Source: Knoxdaviesia capensis
Lineage: Eukaryota > Ascomycota > Sordariomycetes > Microascales > Gondwanamycetaceae
Direction of reading: 5' to 3'
NCBI GenBank assembly: GCA_001510575.1
Contig: LNGK01000006.1
Coordinates: 863,565 to 927,564, forward strand
Length of the DNA: 64,000 nucleotides
The notes beneath the pieces were generated by a model. It made no database searches, had not been told where the DNA came from, and was given only the letters and a program-made list of their open reading frames with translations. The stretch's first letter is position 1. Every line of letters begins with the position of its first letter. The position numbers and the translations under genes are program-made. This document shows, one piece after another, positions 22,251 through 31,416 of the stretch.

Positions 22251-23424
22251 TATTATTATCCGACGATTATATATAATAGGGGTTACTTCCGTAGGGGGTT
22301 ATAGCTCCTTAACCGGTAACTTACTAGTTTATAGGTTAGTTATAACGCTTACCTTACTTAAGGCTTTAAGGTTATAGGTAATACTTTTATCTTTTTTACG
22401 TAGAATACGTTATTCTTTATCCGATATTCGGCGTAAAAATAGATATTTAGCGGTCTAGGCTTACTAGGAAATAGGGGGTTAGGGATATAAACCGATAGTA
22501 AGTAGGAGCGAAAGGGAATAAATAAGGTAAACTAGGGTATAATAGTTATAAATAGTTAGATAGTCTAGATTTATAGGGTTAATAATAGGGGAAAAGAGCG
22601 GTAGAAAAGATAACTATTAGAAAAGAAATAAGACTAGTGAAATAAGAAATAAGACTATTAGTATATAAATAGGGTATAAAGGGGGTATAAAAGCGGGTTA
22701 ATCTTAGAATAAGAGGCGGATTAGTAATTAGAATTAAATAGAATAGGAGAATAGGTAATAAGGGAAGTCCGTAAACGGAGATAGCAGATAATAATCGAAA
22801 ATAGTAGAAATATTAAGACGTTAGTTATCGGAATAGTAGGAGTCTTAGAAATAACTAGTAAAAGTCGTAGAAATAAATAGGTAAAGTCGTAGAATAAATG
22901 AAAATATCGTAAAAATAAAGGAAAAGTCGCTAAAATAAGTAGAAATAGAGGGATTAGCTATTAAATATTTAGTAATAGGACTCGAACCTATTAGTAGTAT
23001 CCGATAGCTTAGGAGGTATAGGAAAGGCACGCGGGAGGCGTATAAACGTCGGTAAAGGTAGGGTAATTCGGTATTTTACTAGAGTAATAGTAGTTAATTA
23101 GCTATTAGTTTAGTGAGGACGGAATTAAAAGAAGGAAAATAAAAGATAGTTATTTAACGTGCTTTCGTTACTAAAAAGAGGTTAAATAGAAAGGGTTTTT
23201 ATAAAAGAAAGGTAATTCGTGGTTTACCGCGGCGGAAAGTAGTAAAGCTATCGGTAGAGGTAAATTCTAAATTAAAAGAAAGGAAAGTCGAGATATTAAT
23301 CGATTACGTATCGATTAGGACTCGAACCTAAAGGAAAGGTAGTCGATTACGACGGTTAGGCTTTAAAGGAAGGTTAATAAGAGATTAATAATATAAGTAT
23401 TACGCTTATAAAAAATTAATTTTT
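22251..23424. other. Gypsy 5' leader
   Basis: Lies between the 5' LTR and gag in minus orientation. Purine-rich on the plus strand; no coding signal. Next to the LTR, 23406-23429 is a perfect 24-bp palindrome (TTATAAAAAATTAA and its complement) in place of a recognisable tRNA primer site. It may be a product of AT-driving mutation. Confidence 0.45.
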
Positions 23425-23705
23425 TATAATTCCTAGATATATAGTCTAAAGGACTAATAAATAAGTTATAATTATAAGGCACGTATAGAGAAATATATAT
23501 AAAGGGAAGCTTAAATTTTTTCTATTTTAAGATATTTCCTATAAAAGCGCGGTAGATATCTACCTTTTATAGGTCTTTTACTAGCTCTTTAAGGCATTTA
23601 TATATATATAGATATATACCCAAATACTTACCACTAGGCAGTATCCACGTGTATTAGTATACGTTTATACGTAATTGCAATACACTCTGACCTATTAGGG
23701 ATCCA
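23425..23705 (-). repeat. Right gypsy LTR (5' LTR of the element)
   Basis: 281 bp. The inner half is mutated (TATAATT, CGGTAG...CTACC); the outer half is unmutated (GGCATT, CCCAAAT, GGCAGT, ATCCACGTG, TTGCAA, CTCTGACC, GATCCA). It is the mirror image of the left copy. Confidence 0.92.
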
Positions 23706-24286
23706 TAAACTATAATTTATCTTATAATACTAGATATATTCTTTAGTATTTCACCTCTCACGAGTAGATCGTTTTACTTATTAAGATAACTAAAATTATT
23801 AGGCTTTAAGCTAGTATAGATAATTATAGTATAAAAAGATAAGGCCTAAGCGCGCTAAGTACGGCTATCTATTAGCTAGTATTATTAATTAAGTATCTAC
23901 TTCCACTTAGATAGATTAATCACTTAGTTAATACCGGTTATTATAGGTAACGGAATAAAATCCTCTATAACGACGGAATATAAAGACGGGGATAGCACGG
24001 TGTAAGCGGAAGGAGGTCGTTATATTAAAGGAGGTGCGTTCACGGTTATAGTAGGAGCACGGAAAAGACCGGGAAAACTCGGAATTATAGACTTTTTATT
24101 AAGAACTAGTTAAGATTATTAGGGAATAGTATTAGCAATCAGTCTCAGATCAGAGTCGGAGACGGGAGAGGGGGAACGCGAGAATTCCGTTAAAGTTAAC
24201 GGAGTTAACACTTAGGAGTACTAGGGGACCAAGTCCGTAATAGTATTAGGGGCGGTTAAACGGCGACGGCCACTAGAATTCATCAT
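23706..24286 (-). pseudogene. Copia gag, 5' part, cut off by the gypsy insertion
   Basis: The minus strand opens with ATGATGAATTC at 24286 and reads MMNSSGRRRLTAPNT, then DLVP-stop-YS-stop-VLTPLTLTEFSRSPSPVSDSD, in one frame down to the gypsy LTR. Stops are TAG/TAA only. Gag resumes at 13862 on the other side of the insert. The first 150 or so bases keep CpA and TpG, so this end escaped most of the mutation that ruined the rest. Confidence 0.75.
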
Positions 24287-24426
24287 TGGTTTGCAATCCT
24301 TACGACACCAATGGCTTCACAGGCCAGTCGCTAGCTTATAGTAAAATAGATTAAAAGAGGAAGAAAAAAAAAAAAATAATTAGAATAAAAAGAAATAAAA
24401 GACAAATTAACTATCTAGTTCAAATC

Positions 24427-24446
24427 AGAGTATTAGTCTCATAATC
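24427..24446 (-). other. Copia primer-binding site complementary to the 5' half of a tRNA-Met
   Basis: The 20 nt abutting the 5' LTR read, on the plus strand, AGAGTATTAGTCTCATAATC. This matches the D-stem to anticodon-loop segment of eukaryotic elongator tRNA-Met (CAU anticodon), with only changes of the RIP type (C to T, G to A) against the sequence as I remember it. Drosophila copia and yeast Ty5 are known to prime from an internal cut of initiator tRNA-Met instead of the 3' CCA end. Confidence 0.6.
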
Positions 24447-24635
24447 TATTACTTAGGATAATAACGGAAGATAAATAAGTTAATAGAATTAAACTTAGGA
24501 ATTAAGTAAAAAGTTAGATATAAGAGGAAGAAATAGGCTAGACTAGAAATAGACAGAAGTCCAGCATTTATAGGCTAGCCAGAACCAGGCTTCAGCCCAG
24601 GTCACGTGATCCACGCATTTCCGTCCTTCCTCACA
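24447..24635 (-). repeat. Right copia LTR (5' LTR of the element)
   Basis: 189 bp. The inner (left) part carries about a dozen TpG-to-TpA changes relative to the left copy; the outer part from about 24571 is unmutated. TCACGTGA is kept at 24602-24609. Confidence 0.92.
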
Positions 24636-24640
24636 ATCAC
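24636..24640. repeat. Target-site duplication ATCAC, right copy
   Basis: Pairs with 9168-9172. The empty site would have read CATTCC-ATCAC-ACCAGCG. Confidence 0.9.
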
Positions 24641-24849
24641 ACCAGCGTTAAGCTGATTACTTAGGGTTATGGGTCATAGTGATAATTCATATAGCTGGCC
24701 CCCACCACACGCCATCCACAACAATAACAACAACAACATTCACAGTATCAACACAACACCTCGCGTATTGAATGTTGTTTATGTGTATGCCTTATAAAGG
24801 TCCTTACCGTAGGTTTCTCTCAGGGGAGTAAGGACGACCAACTCCCCGA

Positions 24850-24942
24850 GGTGGTTTGGCTTAGTGGTATAACGATGCAGATCGGGTGCGCTGCGACAAT
24901 AGTTAGCAGTCCCCCTTCGAACTCCCATAAAGCCAAACCACC
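24850..24942 (+). ncRNA. tRNA-like hairpin with 13-bp inverted ends
   Basis: The 13-bp inverted repeat GGTGGTTTGGCTT (24850-24862) / AAGCCAAACCACC (24930-24942) encloses 67 nt. Inside are TGGCTTAGTGGT, which matches the Pol III A-box pattern, and CTTCGAACTCC, which resembles a B-box; T-runs follow from about 24946. A canonical cloverleaf cannot be drawn: the T-stem (CCCCC against TCCCA) does not pair and the spacing to the acceptor is too long. It may be a decayed tRNA, a tRNA-derived SINE fragment or another Pol III unit. It lies 210 bp from the copia insertion. Confidence 0.35.
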
Positions 24943-25986
24943 GTTATTTCTTTTATCCTTTTTTTTCTTTTAAAATTGGGGGGGTTTTTTTTTTGCCTTT
25001 ATTCTTCTTTTGCCAACAGCGCCTTATGCCACGGCTGTATCCATCGTGTCGTCGGCCCCGGACTCCGGGAGTGCTACTTAAGGGTTACACCACTAGGGCT
25101 CCATCCTGGTTCACTACGCGCCGCCGACCGTTCACCGACCGTCCGAGTGCAACCGCCCGATGCCACTCATGGAACGGCACGTCCGGTTCCACGGTAAACT
25201 CTGTATTCAGTGTGCTATATCAAGAAGCGGGGATTCCTTCCCAATGACACCCGGACATCAAGGCCTCTTCACTGTTGCACAATACTTCACTTGAAATCCA
25301 CACCGCGATGGTATCTGCTCATCCTGTGTCATCTCATCATCGCCCTACGACGCAACTGGCAGGTTGAGATCCAAAAATAGATCCCAAGAGCCCTGTGCGC
25401 AGACCTGTGCGTCTGTACATGTCTGGTTCGGTGCTTCTTGCGAGAGAACCCTTTCAAGCAGGCGTTAGGGGATGTCTCGGACAATCCGGGGGCGAAGACA
25501 CCACCTGTCGAGACGACGGAGTTTACCACATCACAGTGTGTCTGGTACCGGTGAGTGCCATGTCCTTTATGATGTTCCATACCATTGGTGCCGCTGCAGA
25601 ATCATGGGTCAGAACCTAAGACGAATATCTCCGGTTTGGTAGCGGGCGATAGATAATGATGAAACCCCACGCAATCTATTTTTATCACTCTCTAGACGTG
25701 GAAGATGGGGTTGTTTGCTCGGTAGATTGCCATGTTCCGCCTGTTGAACGACGGTGAACTACCGACAGATCCAGTTTTGATGGAAGAGGTTCTCGTATCT
25801 TTGACATGAAGGTTTTCTACGTTCACTTCTGTGCACACCAGAACTTACGGACAGACGAACGCACCATATGAGCGTTGGGATGACGGCAGCGAGGAATGTG
25901 GTCATGATAGGAAGATGCAGATGCAGAGCGATAGCTTATTGTGCTCGCGCAATAACATGCCGTGTCGGCAGTCAGCTGCATTATGC

Positions 25987-26007
25987 TATATATATATATA
26001 TATATAT
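25987..26007. repeat. (TA)n microsatellite
   Basis: An uninterrupted TA run of about 10 units. Confidence 0.9.
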
Positions 26008-29000
26008 TCCCTCTTCTGTGTGTTGCGGGCACGAACTGGCGTGCATCGTCTCCAACATCGGTCTTGTGCTAGATTTCCTCCCTATCTCGCACTTTCGACT
26101 TCATCTCTTCGAAGCGCATTATCGATACACACACGCCCCCCCTGATATGCCCAGGACCACTGCCAATTCCGCAGTTGTTGGTGACTTGGTGACTTGGGGA
26201 TTGGCCTCGTGCCGACCCGCACATATTTGTTCGGAGGGGTCTGGTATCCGGGATGCTAGACTCTTGACAGTTGAAACTTGATATCCCGCGACTATGGCGA
26301 ATATTGCGCGCGTGTGTCGGATTTTTTGAGGGCGAGCCAGTCGGTGGATGACAGGCGCAGATGCCTCTTCTCTAGGGATTTCCTCTACGACGAAATGCAC
26401 ATCTATTCTCGTGGGGCTTCCCTCGCGACAAAGTCCGTTATCTTTGCTGGTCAATCCCATCGGACTACGGAAGGGGGTGACAATCTACTTTTACAACACA
26501 CATAGGGACGTGACCGGTGGTCTTCCTGCGCGTTTCCATGATAAGTGTGTGGAACTAGAGGCATGTGCCCAGGTGAAGGAGCGGTTCCTCTGCACGATGT
26601 GGTGGGAGGGAGGTGAAGGCTTTGATATCGCGAGATGCGAGGATGTCGTCATTTTCTCCGTCGTGTGCGCGCGCGCGTGTGTGCGTGTGAGCGTGCGGGC
26701 AGGCGGCGGGCATGTCTTGTGACGGGGAACTGGGATCTGGGATCAGCACTGCGGGCTCTCTAGTACATGCTCGGTGTGCATGCGTGCTTGTTCGGCAGTT
26801 CTCCAGGTGTGAGCTTCGTGATTGCAGGCTTGGGCCGCGTGGCTCTCCTTCGTCCTGGCGATGTTTTCCTGCCCATGGGCTTCGTCGTGTGCCGGGATGC
26901 GCGGGTGTCGGGCGGGGGTGGATGTTAGGAGCAAGGAGGCCTTTGAAATGGCGGTGGAGACGAACGGGTCGACCAGCAAACGCCGACGACAATGTCTATA
27001 GCATCCGACAACACGGAGAGATGGTCTTCAAGCTTCGTCAGATCCGCCGACTGTCCGGACGGAGACCCAACGATCTGCGAGAATTTCAAGCGGCCCACTC
27101 TATGTAATACACCACACGCTCGAGTTTATACGATTCATCATATACACAGTCTCCCGCGAGAATCCCCACGACTTTGGGCTGTATCACCGGGTGCATGACT
27201 TTCGAGCAGCTCCACCTCTCACCTCACCGGAAACGTGCGAATCAGGACGTTAATATCGGCAATACGGAGCTTCCCACGTCGGTTGGCGCGGCCAGGTGAA
27301 AAAGAATATACCGAATTATGGCGATAGCGCTGCCGGCAACGACGTCCTCGGGGCCGTTGACCCCCGACTGTTGGGCCCAAGAAGCGACGACTGTTAATCT
27401 ACGTGCCGCAATATCAACGCAATATCAAGCCGTGAGCGCGCGCACGTAGGTGATTTATTTTAGATATATATTTTGGAGACGCCGTGGGAGGAGTTTCTGG
27501 AGGATACGCCCAAAGCCACACTTTCTGCTCTCCCAGGTTCACGCTGGGGGCTTCTCACTCCTGTTGGTCCGCCGATTTCAGCAAGCTCCTGATCTCGTCC
27601 ATTTCTCTCTGGTGCCTGCCCCAAGGATGACGAGGAGGCCGCTTGGACAAGTCATTCGCGCGACACGGGCAGCTTAGCCTGATCGGGGTGTTTTTTATCT
27701 TATTTTTCGGACTATCTTGGGTGGGGAGGGGAGTCTGCGCGAGATATGACCTCTTTCACTAGCATCGAGGGATCGCGATGTTGGTTTGCGCAAAGTGTTC
27801 TGAGACACCTGTTTGTCGTGGTCCTCTTTTCGGAACAGCGGATTGCAACACATTTCAGCTGCTTTTAGAAGACTGTCGAATACGACAGAAGAACAACTGG
27901 GTACTACGGAATGTCGCAGAAAACACACAGAAGAGAAGAAGTCTTCCCGCTACAAACGCACACGCCGGAACGCGGTTGTCTCCCGTCTGAGACTGCGTGT
28001 TGGTTGGAACATCGGGTGCACGCTGTGACGGAACGGAAGCGAGCACAGTTCCCGTGCCGCTGGGGAGATATCGTCGTCACTTTGGGGGAGGGTTGCGTGC
28101 CGTGGGCTTCTCTGGTGTATTCTCTGTCCGCTTCTGTTGCTTTTGCCTCCTTCAGTTCATTCTTGACCCCCCACGCTCGGACTTTTGTGTCGCTGTGGTT
28201 GGGCGAGCGATATCAGCGGCCGACGCCCGTGATCACGTTTGCGTCGTTTGTTTTTAGACAACGCCGTGACCAACGACTATCATCACGGGTTGCTGCATCA
28301 GTCCCCTTATGGTAGAGGTTATCCCTACGCCGCATGCGTGATGGCTGTTCCACGGCAGATCTGGAGATGGGGGAAAGATAAGGACCAGATGTTGTCTCCG
28401 CGAGCAGTCTCGGCTACGGAGTTCGACTTCATGTAGCTCCTGTATCCCGCGTCGTCGTTTGCTAGACGATACGGACACTTCTCGAAGATTACCGCTCTGG
28501 TGAGCTAGTATCGCCGGTTGAGGGGGGGGGGAGACAAGTCGGAGAACGATGTGGTCCGTGACACACGTGCACTGATCACCCTCGCTTCTCGCACACGGCG
28601 AGGACTATGTCCTCAGAGAAGCACTGCGGTGCCGAGCCGTGACTGTGATCTCTGCAGACCCTGCCGCCATTCCTCTCGCGGCCCAAACGCGGCGGTTGAT
28701 GCATCTTTGCCATTTGGTGTATGTCCGGGGCCGTGCTTGTGGGTGACTGTGTCACAGGCCCAACAAGCACACATCCCGCATCAAGAGGTTGAGCATCACC
28801 ATCAGGAGTGTTTGGAGCGGGTTGATCGTCATCAACGGCACAACTCGTCCGCGTTCTGTCTTTTCGAGCCCATCGTGAAACCTCCAAGCCGACCCTTTGG
28901 GTGGGTGCATTTTATTCTCCTTTTTTTGGTCATCTCTGGCGGTATCTTTTTGCCCTTTTGTATCTGGGGGTTTGCACTACGCCTCAGCCGGGACGACGAA

Positions 29001-31393
29001 CTGGGCAACAGTGAATCTCGCATCTCGCTTCAGGGAGCCTCTACGCCGCAGTTGCGGGGGGGCAAAGCTCTGGCCACACGCACGAGTTCTGGACGCGATG
29101 CATAGTAGCACAAGTCTATGGTGGTGTTGTGGTTAGTTTGAAATGCGAAATCATCGCAGTTCTGTTGGTTGGGCGTTTCTTCTCACGATGCAGCTCACGT
29201 TAGACGGCCGCGTTGTGGCTTGAAACCACTTTTTTACGGCTGATATTAGCAAGCACTGCAAGTAGCCACCCAATATTGGTCGCTGGTCAGGCTGTGTATC
29301 ATCCGGACGACTCACAATATGTAAGGCTTAGCTGTTGGTCAGTATGCGTGTACTAGATATGCACATGCAGGTATATATCACGCAATATATTACGCACGCT
29401 GAGAGTGAACAACGGCCAACTTCAGACTCACACCGCTCAGCCAGCTCGTTTGTCTATCCAGGACGTAGCTCACTCCCGATCGCCTCCGGCAAACAAAGGA
29501 CCACCCGCCCACTCGCTAGCCTCGCAAAGACACTTTGAAACCAGCACGTTTTCTTCTTTTCTCTTCTAGTCCGCCACAGCTAGGATGGGGCAACACATCG
29601 TGCGTCTCTTCTCCATCTTGTCAGCTGTTACCATTCAGGCACATATAGGCCCGGCAGCTTTCTGTTGGTATGCAGAGCTCCAGACGGCCTGTCCATAAGA
29701 GGGATCACGTATGCGTCTGGCCAGGGGGGCACGAAGGCTCTTTTGCAGCGTTTGGGGAGTGTGCATACGCACGCCAGTAGTGCAGGCAAAATTGTCTTGC
29801 CTGCAGCCTGTACAAGCTCTCTCACATGGCCACACCGGTGATTCCCAACATGTTTGCTCTCATCTGAGGGGGGGCGAGGGGGAGGTCTGGAAGAACGCGC
29901 GATCTATGCAGGTAGGCAGGCCAAGCTTCTGTGAATCCGCGAGAGACCAATAAATACGTGCAATATAAGTGGTCTGATACTGTTGGTTTTCCCTCGCTCA
30001 CGTCTCTCTGGTCCACTTTCACCAGCCAGCCCCGGCCACTCGCCTGGGAACGGAGCCGATATTCAGGATCTTTTACGTGAGGAGGTGGCCAGAAACCACA
30101 CAACAACAACCGGGTAAGAGAGATAGCGAAAGTTGTGGTTTGACAGATGGGTGTCTCGTAATACCCGAGGAGGATGGGGGCATATCGCGTCCTATCTTGG
30201 GAGGCGGGGCAAGAAGTTGACTGTGCCTCTCGCGGCCCCCCAATTGGCCCCCCGGGAAGGAGGAGGGAGGACAAGAAAGGATCGACAAAGGCTCGCTCGG
30301 GGGAGCTTGTGTCGGGTGCTTATCCTCATGTGTTTGCCGCTCGTCAAATCTTCGTAGCGAGAGGACGGGTGCTGGTGACTTGAGCGGCGAGTGTCCTCAC
30401 CAGGCACAGAAGAGAGAGAGATTCGTCGAGAAGTGCGTACACGGGTACGTACTTCCAGCCACATGAATTCGCAAACGACGCATACAGCTCCAGCTTCTGC
30501 CGAGATAGCCACGTATGTACTTCTGTTTCCCTCTCTCTCTCTCTCTTTCCCCCACGCCCAGAGCTCCTTGCATCTATCTCTTCCCCCCGCTCTGCTTCCT
30601 CAATATTCGCTCCAGTTGGGTTCCTTTTTTGAGCCGAAACATTGGGCGTGGTACTCTTGCTCGTCTTCCGGTTGAAACCGCCGGTGACAAGCGCGGTGCA
30701 GTATCCCGCGCAAAGTTCTGGCCGAAGACCCGGACATACACTCCAGGCACCCTACACGGAGGGCGTGTGTGTGCAGCCAGGCAGGGTGGAGAGGATGTTA
30801 CCTCAGTCCTGCTGTTCTAGCAGCCCTGCAGGACCCTTTGCGTGCAGGTCTTTTTTTTTTGGTGCTTCTTGCTTACATGGGGAGGGGGAGGGGAGGAAAA
30901 GTACGCAGGCAACATGGTGGTGAGAGGCCAAGAAGCAGTGGTCAGGCAGAGACAAAGCGAGACGATAGGAACATCAGGTTATCCTGGAAAGCGGGGAGGT
31001 GTAGTAGGCAAAAAAAAGATCCCAAAAGAGGAGTGGAGAGGGGGAGTGTGCAGATATCTTCAAGTGGACGGGGGAGGGGAGGGGGAGATCACGGCGAGAG
31101 AGAGGAGAGGCTGGAATGTGCAAGATACATCGGCGTTAGTAGTGCAGCCGCGGGGCTCCAGGTACCAGATACCGGAGACGCCCAACGGCTCCATCGGCCA
31201 GCTGCACACGCCCGCCACAGCCACCGTCACTCAAAAGAACCTTTTGTGTGTGGTCTGTTCTACAGTTACGTGCATATGTAGGGGAGCAGGGAACATGGGC
31301 TTGGACTTTGGGAGGGGTAGCCAAGGGCGACAACAAGACAGAAGATGGCGAAAGTAATTGTAGAGAGAAGGAGGACGAAGGTCCAAAGACTAC

Positions 31394-31416
31394 GTGTGTG
31401 TGTGTGTGTGTGTGTG
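31394..31416. repeat. (GT)n microsatellite
   Basis: An uninterrupted GT run of about 11 units. Confidence 0.9.

Larger units (their letters stand above)
13863..23705 (-). mobile_element. Ty3/gypsy LTR retrotransposon nested in copia gag, RIP-mutated
   Basis: 9,843 bp bounded by 281-bp LTRs (13863-14143 and 23425-23705). In minus orientation the LTR starts TGGATCCC and ends GGAATCACA. The order from right to left is gag, protease, reverse transcriptase, RNase H, integrase, which is the Ty3/gypsy (Metaviridae) order, then a spacer, an unknown ORF and a polypurine tract (AAGAAAGGGGATC on the minus strand) next to the left LTR. It is longer than most fungal gypsy elements because of the 2.2 kb beyond integrase. 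The target duplication is not clean: AACT occurs at both outer edges but offset by two bases from the TG/CA boundary on the right. An ambiguous base (n) stands at 15682. Confidence 0.9.
9173..24635 (-). mobile_element. Ty1/copia LTR retrotransposon, RIP-mutated, with a nested Ty3/gypsy element
   Basis: This is a 15,463-bp unit bounded by 189-bp LTRs (9173-9361 and 24447-24635) and a 5-bp target duplication. Removing the gypsy insertion at 13863-23705 leaves 5,620 bp, a normal copia size. Coding is on the minus strand, in the order gag, integrase, reverse transcriptase, RNase H from right to left, which is the copia order. In minus orientation the LTR begins TGTGAGG and ends AGCAACA (TG...CA). 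CpA and TpG are nearly absent (for example, none in 10021-10080) while CpG persists, so the decay is CpA-directed. All coding is broken by TAA/TAG codons of the kind that arise from CAA/CAG. Confidence 0.92.

Noticed and set aside
13858..23710. Clean 5-bp target duplication for the gypsy element
   Set aside because: The flanks read TAACT and TAAAC at the TG/CA boundaries; only AACT is shared, with an offset, so no exact duplication is claimed.
24850..24942. Functional canonical tRNA
   Set aside because: A-box and stem are present, but the T-stem does not pair and the arm spacing is wrong for every acceptor tried; reported only as tRNA-like.
28518..29105. 195-codon plus-strand frame with one hydrophobic segment
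   Set aside because: It starts at TTG, has no internal ATG and no recognisable family, and codon usage is unlike the genes in the window.
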